A stretch of DNA of 51,148 nt from Muribaculaceae bacterium. Its GTDB lineage: Bacteria > Bacteroidota > Bacteroidia > Bacteroidales > Muribaculaceae. The stretch lies in the NCBI GenBank assembly GCA_029061255.1, contig JAIDSL010000146.1:1-51148 (forward strand), in the 5' to 3' direction. This document shows, in pieces, positions 17,327 through 24,331 of the stretch. The translations under genes were made by a program, and so were the position numbers. How positions within the stretch are numbered: the first letter of the stretch is position 1; every line of letters begins with the position of its first letter. The notes beneath the pieces are model-generated. The model was not told where the DNA came from, did not search any database, and saw nothing but the letters and a program-made list of their open reading frames with translations.

Positions 17327-17806
17327 TCACCCGTTCATAGCTGTTGGGAAAAGGCTGCAAATCACAAATGTGAATGGCTTAAAATGTAATGGAGGACCAA
17401 TAAACCAAAACACTATACACCATACTAATGTCAATAAAAGATATAGTTTCCATCGCCATTTTAATAATCTTAGAAATACTATACTAAATAGAATACCACA
17501 AATCCACATAATCCATGTGGATTCTATATGAATAATTTGATTTATTGCCATTGTAATCATCATACCTGGGAAGAGTAAAAATATTACCATAAGTACACCT
17601 AATTGTTTTAAGAGCACTCCGAGCGCTCCTAAAAATAGGAAAACAATAACTTCCCACAAAGGCATATCTGATGATTCATCTTTCCCCGTTGCAACATTTG
17701 TATGAACTACTAAATTACTTCCACAATTTGGGCATTTACCTGGTTTTCTTTCTGATGGCCCCCAAGAAGAATTGCAATTGCAACATTTGTGAGTATAAAG
17801 AGACAT
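17327..17806 (-). CDS. Zinc-ribbon membrane protein, 159 aa
   Basis: The N-terminus has a four-Cys ribbon: HKCCNCNSSWGPSERKPGKC continuing PNCGSN (C8, C9 and C11, then C26 and C29), a typical zinc ribbon. After a short polar linker come four to five transmembrane helices (about 51-75, 78-95, 99-115, 118-134, 136-152) spanning nearly all the rest. One base separates it from the next gene. The structured RNA at 17872-18163 ends 66 bases upstream of its start, so this gene is the first after that RNA and could be controlled by it. Function unknown; a sensor or docking protein in the inner membrane is possible. Confidence 0.75.
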   Translation of the reverse strand: MSLYTHKCCNCNSSWGPSERKPGKCPNCGSNLVVHTNVATGKDESSDMPLWEVIVFLFLGALGVLLKQLGVLMVIFLLFPGMMITMAINQIIHIESTWIMWICGILFSIVFLRLLKWRWKLYLLLTLVWCIVFWFIGPPLHFKPFTFVICSLFPTAMNG

Positions 17807-17871
17807 GTATTACTCAAATATTTTACCGGTGGCTCGACGGCGTGGTTGATGTTAAAGTTAGCAATGGCATA

Positions 17872-18163
17872 TAAAAAAGAAGAGCGCGAGCCACAATTTG
17901 CTGTAGACTCGCGATAGGTTCCTGGAAAGACCTGATAGACATCAACAGCATGTGACCCTCGCTCTTGATGCATATGGATATGGTATACCCTTTACATAAG
18001 GATACAATTATGTCCATAATTACCAAGAGGAGGCGCACTCTGTTGCAACTGTCTATCGGGTGAATTTTTCCAGGATTCATCGCGACAATGCAAGCAAATT
18101 ACGCTTCCAATCTCATATGTCTATCTTTCAGTCGGAATCATCAAAGGATGATTCCGGCTTGAA
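17872..18163 (-). ncRNA. Structured RNA, copy A (candidate riboregulator)
   Basis: A region of about 290 bases without a credible long ORF, transcribed from its own promoter and ending in a terminator with six U (17873-17878). It is a diverged copy of 18817-19107. Shared features in order: a 5' hairpin (18164-18130; GGAATCATC with GATGATTCC); the nearly invariant block AGACATATGA through GCGTAATTTGCTTGC (18124-18092); GAAT...ATTC; a CTCTTG stem; and a 3' terminator stem. The 5' hairpin differs in sequence but keeps pairing in the two copies. It lies directly upstream of the zinc-ribbon membrane gene. It could also contain a short coding segment (see findings). Confidence 0.6.
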
Positions 18164-18170
18164 AGATTCG

Positions 18171-18202
18171 CGAAGTTAATATTTATTGGTGAAATATGCA
18201 AA
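18171..18202 (-). promoter_or_regulatory. Promoter of RNA copy A
   Basis: On the minus strand TTTG (18202-18199), 20-base spacer, TAACTTCG (18178-18171), one base off TAnnTTTG. The same spacing occurs before copy B and before the operon. Confidence 0.65.
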
Positions 18203-18291
18203 TTTAAATTAGAGAAAAATTGCTATTATTTTTCATCTTCGACAAACCTGCTTCGCTTTGATATGCAGGAGACGCGGTTTATACAAGCAAA

Positions 18292-18750
18292 TCAGTTGAT
18301 GCGTTTGTATGTGTCTTCCTGGTACCAGCCGTCTTCCGGATCATCATCTCCACTGACCAATACCAGCTTATCATTTGTTACGGTCTTGATTTTGTACATT
18401 TCTTCTGTTCCAAGACCAACGTATTCATCTCCAATCTCAACCTCAATGCCATCGTCACCTTCATGGAGACACCAGGCGAATGAGTGCTTACGGTTGCTGT
18501 CAGCATCCCACCATTCGCCGGTGGCATCTTGAAAAAATTCGATGAAATCGAAATCAAATGATTCCTTATCATTCCACTTGTCGACAACCTTACCATCTTC
18601 CTTCTCCCATCCTGAGGAAGAAACTCCCTGCCATTTGCCAATAATCAACACAGGACTTGAAATGCCATCCTCGTCTTTTGAGCATCCAGTGAGGGGAATG
18701 AGGGTGAGGAGCAAACCCAGCAAGAAGAATGTGCTTAAATACTTTCTCAT
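18292..18750 (-). CDS. Small lipoprotein, lipocalin-like
   Basis: The start MRKYLSTFFLLGLLL at 18750 is preferred over an upstream Met at 18759 because it opens the signal sequence directly; the lipobox is PLTGC. The mature protein, about 130 aa, has the small beta-barrel pattern of Bacteroidota lipocalin-like lipoproteins: LIIGKWQGVSS, FDFDFIEFFQDATGEWW, EEMYKIKTVTNDKLVLVSG. It is acidic and rich in Asp/Trp. It lies between the two structured RNA copies, 67 bases after copy B. Periplasmic, ligand unknown. It may sense or bind a small molecule, but that is inferred from the fold only. Confidence 0.75.
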   Translation of the reverse strand: MRKYLSTFFLLGLLLTLIPLTGCSKDEDGISSPVLIIGKWQGVSSSGWEKEDGKVVDKWNDKESFDFDFIEFFQDATGEWWDADSNRKHSFAWCLHEGDDGIEVEIGDEYVGLGTEEMYKIKTVTNDKLVLVSGDDDPEDGWYQEDTYKRIN

Positions 18751-18816
18751 TTCTATCATAAGAAACTTTTGCCCCGGCTCTTAGGCAAGTTATTACAATA
18801 TTAGAGTGTAGACATA

Positions 18817-19107
18817 TAAAAAAGAAGAGCGTGAGCCAACAATCTGCAGTTGATTCACGCACGGCTCCTGAGAATGGCCTGAGAACAGCAACGGCATAGG
18901 TACGGCTCACGCTCTTGATGGATGCATATTATACATGGATCGCGTGGTAGCGCGTTCCTTTTATAAGCCATCTATCAAGAGGGAGCGCACTTTGTGCCCT
19001 CCGTTCTGTTCGTGGAATTTTCTCAGGATTCTGCGTGAACTAAGGCAAGCAAATTACGCTTCCAATTTCATATGTCTGCCCTGCATGATGACGTCACCTT
19101 CATACAA
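18817..19107 (-). ncRNA. Structured RNA, copy B (candidate riboregulator)
   Basis: Second copy of the element at 17872-18163. 5' hairpin from GCCTTGTATGA pairing with TCATGCAGGGC (19110-19078, 11 bp with wobbles); conserved block at 19077-19045; GAAT/ATTC element; CTCTTGAT pairing with ATCAAGAG (8 bp, extended to 12 with one mismatch); and AAGAGCGTGAGCC pairing perfectly over 13 bp with GGCTCACGCTCTT, followed by six U (18823-18818). The 3' strand of the CTCTTGAT stem overlaps the 5' strand of the terminator stem, so the two cannot form together. It lies upstream of the small lipoprotein gene. Confidence 0.65.
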
Positions 19108-19114
19108 GGCTATG

Positions 19115-19146
19115 CAAAGTTACTGTTTTCTTACGGAATATGCAAA
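19115..19146 (-). promoter_or_regulatory. Promoter of RNA copy B
   Basis: On the minus strand TTTG (19146-19143), 20-base spacer, TAACTTTG (19122-19115): full match to the Bacteroidota housekeeping consensus. Confidence 0.75.
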
Positions 19147-19257
19147 TATATTTTGTCAAAGATTACGAAAGCTTCTTTCACCTTCGACAAACCTGCTGCG
19201 CATCCCATATTTGTTTTGCAATGCAAAATTAAAGTCTTTTATCGAGGAATCCAAGAT

Positions 19258-19284
19258 ATTATTTGTCCATATTGTCCAAATAAT
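19258..19284. repeat. Palindrome with TGTCCATATTGTCCA core
   Basis: ATTATTTG (19258-19265) pairs with CAAATAAT (19277-19284). Inside is the 15-base core TGTCCATATTGTCCA that also occurs in both 37-bp repeats near 3.6 and 4.5 kb. It lies just past the stop of the kinase gene, so it may act in the 3' end of that message. Confidence 0.55.
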
Positions 19285-19331
19285 GGTATCGATTTTCAGC
19301 CGGAAAGATATTCGGCACTCAATCGACGAAT

Positions 19332-20660
19332 TTATCTCTTCCGAAATTCTTCTTTAATAGAACGTAGAGAATCCAAATCAAGAGGAAAAACATCCTCTGA
19401 AGATTGCTCTTTTTTATTATCCGGATACTGTATCAGCGCGGCCATCGTTTGTTGGGTATTCAGCAATGATGAAGCCTTCATCTTTGCATACTCAACTTTC
19501 TCAGGATACTTCATCTCAGCTAATCTTTCTGCATATTCCATTACATCATCAATCACTGTTTTCATTATTTCCTGAATCTGCAATTCCAATCTCACTTTGT
19601 CATAGCTACTCGGCATTTCTGCATATCTTCGGCAATTCGGGAAAACTTCATTGTTGTATTTATCGATCACATACTTTTCCAGTTCTTCATCGATCACATC
19701 ACTTACAGCAGAAGAATGTACCGTAACTGTTCGTTCAGGTTCCTCCACATTGACTACATATTTTACTACTGTATCCATTGATACCGGTGCAACTGAATCA
19801 GTCACAACCTCTGATTCAGCAGACACAGCAGTGATCCTACGCGGAGAATAGAATATCCAAATAGAAACTGAGAGAATTAAGAGAATTACGATTACGGCAA
19901 ATCCAATTATTTTAGTCCGACTGACCTCAGGAATAGCCGCAAGCGCCTCTTTGTCTGAAGAAAAACGTTCCGAGACTTCTATAGAAGTAGCTCTCTTTAT
20001 AAAACGCCTCCATTTCCTTGCCACTCCAGCTTTAGAAGCCAGCTCCTCAATGAGCTTACCTATAAGAAAGATATCAGTATAGACATTTGTAGGACTTTCA
20101 CCCTGCTCAGGAGCCTTGTATGCAGGGGTATAGCCTTCTGTAACATCCCACATATCAGCAGTAGCACACCCAAGGTCTACGAGTTTCAACCGATTATCTA
20201 TCCTGGATATCATCACGTTTTCAGGCTTGATATCGTTGTGTATCACACCATGGCTGTGCAGATAAGCGGTTGCTTCTAATAGCTGGCAACAGATATGCCT
20301 AACAAAATCTGAAGAATGCAGACGCTCATCCTTTCTATCGATCATCTCACGTAGAGATAAGCCGTCAATATACTCCTCATAAACTACATCATCTTCCATC
20401 CTAATGTATCTTACTATCAAAGGATGGTTTAAGTTATACCCAATATAAAACTCCTTTCTCAGTGATTCAACCGTAACAAGATCGTTACGATATTCAGGAG
20501 TAGGACGCTTGACGAAATGGAGAGCCCCGAAATGACGCACTTTAAAGAATTCGAAATGTCCAGACCCATTATGAGGAATCGATTGCCAATCAGAATCCGA
20601 TCCTAAATCGAAATCGTTTACAAACCCACTTTCCATAATACTATTAATTTTCGATAACAT
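19332..20660 (-). CDS. Transmembrane Ser/Thr protein kinase
   Basis: 442 aa, eukaryotic-like kinase of the Hanks type. Visible motifs: Gly-rich loop NGSGHFEFFKV (31-41), ATP-binding Lys K51 in HFVKRP, Glu E70 in ESLRKEF, catalytic loop HNDIKPEN (141-148; D143), DLG (162-164) in place of DFG, and APEQ (183-186). The kinase part is compact (about 240 aa). One transmembrane helix follows (250-271), then a 170-aa exported region with Glu/Lys-rich helices. The start may be at 20660 (overlapping the upstream gene by 17 bases) or at Met9 (20636), just past the upstream stop. It is the second gene of the operon. All key catalytic residues are present, so activity is likely. Substrates are probably other cluster proteins, by inference. 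Confidence 0.92.
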   Translation of the reverse strand: MLSKINSIMESGFVNDFDLGSDSDWQSIPHNGSGHFEFFKVRHFGALHFVKRPTPEYRNDLVTVESLRKEFYIGYNLNHPLIVRYIRMEDDVVYEEYIDGLSLREMIDRKDERLHSSDFVRHICCQLLEATAYLHSHGVIHNDIKPENVMISRIDNRLKLVDLGCATADMWDVTEGYTPAYKAPEQGESPTNVYTDIFLIGKLIEELASKAGVARKWRRFIKRATSIEVSERFSSDKEALAAIPEVSRTKIIGFAVIVILLILSVSIWIFYSPRRITAVSAESEVVTDSVAPVSMDTVVKYVVNVEEPERTVTVHSSAVSDVIDEELEKYVIDKYNNEVFPNCRRYAEMPSSYDKVRLELQIQEIMKTVIDDVMEYAERLAEMKYPEKVEYAKMKASSLLNTQQTMAALIQYPDNKKEQSSEDVFPLDLDSLRSIKEEFRKR

Positions 20661-21201
20661 TTAAGCGGGTGATACCGGCGCCGTCGGCTGCGCGGTAGCA
20701 TCCGAGAGGTCTTTCATCGCGGAATACTTTGTCGGCGATAAAAGGGAATCCTATGGCAAGCTGGGAGAGCGAAAGGAGGTCGCCTGAGCGCAGTTTGCTA
20801 TTTTCTGATTTGAGGACGGAGTACTGGCCGTTGCCATCGTGGCGGATGAGGATTCTCCGGTCCGGTTTCCAACAGACTTCCACTACAGCACCTTCATCCA
20901 ACTCCGACATCTCAATGAATATATCTTTTCTTCCAAAACCTGACCCCTCCATTGCAGTATCCTCTTCAAGAATATCCCAACAAGGATATCCCAAATAGTT
21001 GGCTATAATATTGAGGGTAGTTTTTCGAGGAGACACCTCAGACGAAATGACACCTACAAGACGTTTCACTGTATTAAGACCAAGTGCAACACCTGTCTTT
21101 GACTCTATGTCGAGACACAGATACGCAGCACCTGAAGGAGTAGTGACATCCTGACGGATCTTTTCGGATAGTTTTTCGAGTTGAAGAGAATTTAGTGTCA
21201 T
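20644..21201 (-). CDS. DNA-binding-like regulator, 185 aa
   Basis: The N-terminal 75 residues follow a pattern common in Bacteroidota regulators: helix (LEKLSEKIRQDV), then CLDIESKTGVALGLNTVKRL, SPRKTTLNIIANYLGYPCWD. TG..L...T.KRL with .PR..TL..IA.YLGY resembles a helix-turn-helix domain placed before kinases or repeat proteins. The C-terminal 90 residues are beta-rich (DEGAVVEVCWKPDRRILIRH, SGDLLSLSQLAIGFPFIADKV). No signal peptide. First gene of the operon: start only about 20 bases after the predicted transcription start, and its end overlaps the kinase gene. It may bind DNA and autoregulate. The specific target is not visible. Confidence 0.75.
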   Translation of the reverse strand: MTLNSLQLEKLSEKIRQDVTTPSGAAYLCLDIESKTGVALGLNTVKRLVGVISSEVSPRKTTLNIIANYLGYPCWDILEEDTAMEGSGFGRKDIFIEMSELDEGAVVEVCWKPDRRILIRHDGNGQYSVLKSENSKLRSGDLLSLSQLAIGFPFIADKVFRDERPLGCYRAADGAGITRLNVIEN

Positions 21202-21226
21202 TATGTCGGTTAATTGGTTTGGAGCG

Positions 21227-21258
21227 CAAAATTAGCAAATTTTTCTTTTTTTTGCAAA
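21227..21258 (-). promoter_or_regulatory. Operon promoter for the kinase/tubulin-like cluster
   Basis: On the minus strand TTTG (21258-21255), 20-base spacer, TAATTTTG (21234-21227): full match to the Bacteroidota consensus. The predicted start site lies about 20 bases before the ATG at 21201, and the spacer is nearly all A on that strand. Confidence 0.8.
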
Positions 21259-21259
21259 T

Positions 21260-21533
21260 GAAGTTGTTTCGACTTATTTACGAATATAAAAAATATCAAA
21301 ATAATATGAAAGGATCAATTCTTTTTATCAAGCTTCCGCCATCTTTACGGCATCTTCCGCCTCATTCATCAGTCACGATGCCCGCATTCCTTTCAGGTAT
21401 TCCAACACGTTCGGCATAATGCAAGCAAGCCTGCCTTCTGCACTCACTCAATGGAATTGTCTCCTTCTTCATGAAGCGAAATCTGCTCGCAAAGCTGACG
21501 AAATCTTAATAAAAAATAAGTCGAAACAACTTC
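21260..21533. repeat. 274-bp element with perfect 20-bp inverted ends (MITE-like)
   Basis: GAAGTTGTTTCGACTTATTT at 21260-21279 is the exact reverse complement of 21514-21533. The interior holds a 36-codon ORF on the minus strand (21362-21472). A 26-base version of the left end (24 of 26 matches to 21260-21285) recurs at 38817-38842. No target-site duplication was identified. 21534-21699 shows no gene. Confidence 0.6.
21362..21472 (-). CDS. Small ORF inside the inverted-repeat element, possibly truncated
   Basis: 36 codons, starting MKKETIPLSECRRQ, continuing LHYAERVGIPERNAGIV, ending at TGA. A shifted frame continues past the stop as NEAEDAVKMAEA, which reads like the natural extension of the same protein, so a frameshift in a slightly longer ORF is possible. 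No family recognised. Confidence 0.35.
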   Translation of the reverse strand: MKKETIPLSECRRQACLHYAERVGIPERNAGIVTDE

Positions 21534-21699
21534 AATTTCAAAACTTCATTCCCGCACTACAAAGCCAGTCAATATAAGCGCTCGTTGCCCCTGATGTCAG
21601 TATCCTATCTCCGGATATGGACTCTGGCAACTGGCTTCGGGATAACCTCTGTAAGAATGATTTTTAAATACTTTTATGTGAAGTGTTAAAAATTTATTG

Positions 21700-21707
21700 T
21701 ATATTTG
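21700..21707 (+). promoter_or_regulatory. -7 element for the GH9 gene
   Basis: TATATTTG matches TAnnTTTG; the upstream -33 box is weak. It gives a leader of about 45-50 bases to the GH9 start. Confidence 0.55.
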
Positions 21708-21763
21708 CGGATAAATAATAAGGAAATAATTCGTCTAAGATTATGGAATACTCTTTGTGCTTT

Positions 21764-24064
21764 ATGAAATCGCTACGGGTTGCGTTCTTATCTGTGGCCG
21801 TTGTGACTGCGTCTGATGCAGTTGCTACTAAATATCTTGGTGCTAAGACTCTCGACAAGGATTATATTATGCTGACATTTCGCGATGGAGAGGTGCGATA
21901 TCGCGATAACGGCACAGGACCAAGCGCCTATCTCGGTCATTCATTCGCTGAGGGAGATGATACACTGAAGGTATTTGGCACTCGTCTGATCACGGACAGA
22001 GCTACCGATCCAAAAGTATGGAAAATTTCTTCAACTGATGACAAGAACTTCGGCTCTGTCAATCCCGTTGCCGTATACCGAAAGGCAAAGCCTATGAACA
22101 CTGACCATACCCTCACCAGCGAGGTTGACCATACCCTTTTTCTTAAGTTGCCAAAACCAATGCAGCAAGGATGCACGTATCAGGTTAGCATACCGGATGG
22201 CATTGGAAGCGACAGTGAAAACGGAGAAGTAAAGTTTGATATCTTCTCGTCACCATCGGAAGCAGTACACGTAAACATTATTGGGTATAAGCCTACACAA
22301 GAAACAAATGCAGCCGACCTATATCTGTGGCTCGGAGATGGTGGACAGCGCGATTACTCTGATTTCGAGGGGAAACGTGTTTGGCTCCATAATGTAGAGA
22401 CAAATGAAAGTAAAGAGGTCGGTAAGGTGTCATTCTGGAAAAAGCAGAGTGAACACGTCAACGAAGCTAATGGGAAAAACAATACCGGCAGCGATGTATG
22501 GAGCATTGATTTCCCTAAGACCGAACCGGGACGCTACCGTCTTGTGGTGGAAGACGTAGGTTGCAGCATGGATTTTGACGTAAATCCGGATGTATACTTC
22601 GAGCCATACAAGACTTCATTGCGCGGTTACTACTATATGCGCCTTGGTGAGAAGCCACGACCGGATATACAGCCTATACCTCGACAGCCGTCTTTCATTT
22701 CGGGCGATGATCCATCGGATCTCAAGATCTACATCACAGATCTGCATCCTTGGAGTGAAGACTGGAAGAAGCTAAGAGGTGATGTGTGGGACGAACCGCA
22801 TTTCAAGCTTCCAGAGCAGTCCATCTTCAATAGCCACCGTGTAGTAGAAGGGAATCGTGTAAACAATAATGTAAAGGGTGGACACAGTGATGCTTTCGAC
22901 TGGGACCGACACTTGGCTCACGTAAGCAATATCTACGACCTTCTGTTGCCATGTGTGCTCACGCAAGGCTCGATTACCGATGACAACCTCGGCATACCGG
23001 AAAGTGGCAACGGATTGCCGGACTTAATAGATGAAGCCCGCAATGAGGTAGACTTCTTCCTAAGCATCCGCGACGGAGAAGGCTACAGCCAGGGCGTGAC
23101 TAATCCTACGAGAGACTGGAAGGTGATGTATCAGGCCGGATGCACTACCATGGCAGCATGGGCAAACGCTGCTAACTGCGCGATGCTTGCGGAATGCCTG
23201 AGATTGAGCGGCAATTCCGAGTTGGCTAAATATTACACCGACGAAGCCATAAAGGCTTATGAGTATGCATCAAGACAGCCTGATAGCCAGCTCAATGATG
23301 TGCAACACGTGGGCGATGGAGTGATGCGGGGTATCGATTTCAAGAATATGGCAGCTGCTTTCCTTTATAATCTTACAGGCGACACAAAATGGGAAGATGA
23401 CATGGCAAGCACATCACTTTCCAAAACCCCAGATGCCCATATATGGAGCACGGACAAAGGTATGCAGACTTGGGCTACAGCTGCTTATCTTCATACTCCG
23501 CATGAACGTCACTATCCAGATATCTACAACAATATGTTGGCGGCTGCCAACCGTCAGGCTGATGAGCTGCATCTAAACAAATCACATAGTCGTCCGTCAC
23601 GACGCACTACCAACGATCCGCGCTGGCAGACATCAGAGAATCTTCAGCTCCTGATTTTGGCACACAGTATAGCTTCTGACCCTGAACGGAAGGCAGATCT
23701 CGAGCGTGCGATGATTCTTGACGCTGATTGGTGTCTCGGACGCAATCCATCAAACACTGTCGAAATGACAGGTCTGGGACAACGCCACATCACAGACTGC
23801 TACAGTACCGGCCGCAACGACGGAATGCCCGGCACTCATCCCGGACAGACTCCATTCAACGGGACTGAGACATGGTCGCCCGGACATAATGGCGGCGACG
23901 CCCGTGTTCTTCTCGCCCACTGCTATCCAAAGTGGGAAGAAGGGTGGCCATCGCAGGAATCATTCTTCAACCAGCGCTATTTCTGGGTCAATGGTGAATT
24001 CACGCCACGCGAGACAATGCGAGGGAAGATGGCGCTGCTTGCTTATCTTCAGGGGATACATTAA
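21764..24064 (+). CDS. GH9 family glycoside hydrolase (cellulase-like)
   Basis: GH9 enzymes are inverting endo- or exo-beta-glucanases acting on cellulose, xyloglucan or mixed-linkage glucan. The start at 21764 (MKSLRVAFLSVAVVTASDAVA) opens the signal peptide; an upstream Met at 21743 adds only 7 residues. Numbering from 21743: Ig-like cellulase N-domain about 30-290, then the (alpha/alpha)6 catalytic domain with GGHSDAFD (379-386; D383 and D386 at the conserved DAGD positions), ESGNGLPDLIDEA (about 417-429), LGRNPSNTVEMTGLG, and NGEF near the end (E752, the usual general acid position). Stand-alone gene, not next to a SusCD pair. Substrate remains open. Confidence 0.92.
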   Translation: MKSLRVAFLSVAVVTASDAVATKYLGAKTLDKDYIMLTFRDGEVRYRDNGTGPSAYLGHSFAEGDDTLKVFGTRLITDRATDPKVWKISSTDDKNFGSVNPVAVYRKAKPMNTDHTLTSEVDHTLFLKLPKPMQQGCTYQVSIPDGIGSDSENGEVKFDIFSSPSEAVHVNIIGYKPTQETNAADLYLWLGDGGQRDYSDFEGKRVWLHNVETNESKEVGKVSFWKKQSEHVNEANGKNNTGSDVWSIDFPKTEPGRYRLVVEDVGCSMDFDVNPDVYFEPYKTSLRGYYYMRLGEKPRPDIQPIPRQPSFISGDDPSDLKIYITDLHPWSEDWKKLRGDVWDEPHFKLPEQSIFNSHRVVEGNRVNNNVKGGHSDAFDWDRHLAHVSNIYDLLLPCVLTQGSITDDNLGIPESGNGLPDLIDEARNEVDFFLSIRDGEGYSQGVTNPTRDWKVMYQAGCTTMAAWANAANCAMLAECLRLSGNSELAKYYTDEAIKAYEYASRQPDSQLNDVQHVGDGVMRGIDFKNMAAAFLYNLTGDTKWEDDMASTSLSKTPDAHIWSTDKGMQTWATAAYLHTPHERHYPDIYNNMLAAANRQADELHLNKSHSRPSRRTTNDPRWQTSENLQLLILAHSIASDPERKADLERAMILDADWCLGRNPSNTVEMTGLGQRHITDCYSTGRNDGMPGTHPGQTPFNGTETWSPGHNGGDARVLLAHCYPKWEEGWPSQESFFNQRYFWVNGEFTPRETMRGKMALLAYLQGIH

Positions 24065-24093
24065 CGTAGACGGCTCGGAGAGCCTGATGTCAC

Positions 24094-24126
24094 AAAAAAG
24101 GACGCACGTTGGTGTGCGTCCTTTAA
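24094..24126 (+). terminator. Terminator after the GH9 gene
   Basis: GGACGCAC and GTGCGTCC form an 8-bp stem around a short loop, extended by A and T runs on either side. It lies 30 bases past the GH9 stop. Confidence 0.75.
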
Positions 24127-24135
24127 TATTTTTGC

Positions 24136-24163
24136 CGCAGGCTGGAAAGCCTGCTTTCCATAT
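24136..24163. repeat. Dispersed palindrome of the GGYT(R)GGAARCC...CCATA type
   Basis: GCAGGCTGGAAAGCCTGCTTTCCATA: a short dyad followed by a CCATA tail, as at 27574, 33819, 39950-40071, 50175 and 50252. Confidence 0.6.
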
Positions 24164-24203
24164 AGTTTGCCGGGGTTGTTGCAGAACTATATTCTCCGCA
24201 TCT

Positions 24204-24292
24204 TGTAGGGACGCACGGCTCGTGCGTCCGTTTTTATATTGCTGATTACCAATCTAATTGCATAGAGGACGCACGAGCCGTGCGTCCCTACA
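24204..24292. repeat. 26-bp perfect inverted repeat, each arm itself palindromic
   Basis: 24204-24229 and 24267-24292 are exact reverse complements. Each arm also folds on itself (GGACGCACG with CGTGCGTCC). It lies between the convergent GH9 and cydB genes, so it can act as a double hairpin in either transcript. Confidence 0.8.
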
Positions 24293-24331
24293 TCAGAATA
24301 TTGGCCCATTTTGCAACACCCTCTTTCCATA

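Noticed and set aside
17823..18910. ORFs of 85-106 aa across the structured RNA copies
   Set aside because: Frames are not conserved over their full length between the copies; only a 20-codon part shows a coding-like pattern, reported as a finding.
24204..24292. Possible insertion sequence ends
   Set aside because: The 26-bp inverted arms enclose only 37 bases and each folds on itself; a double terminator-like hairpin is simpler.
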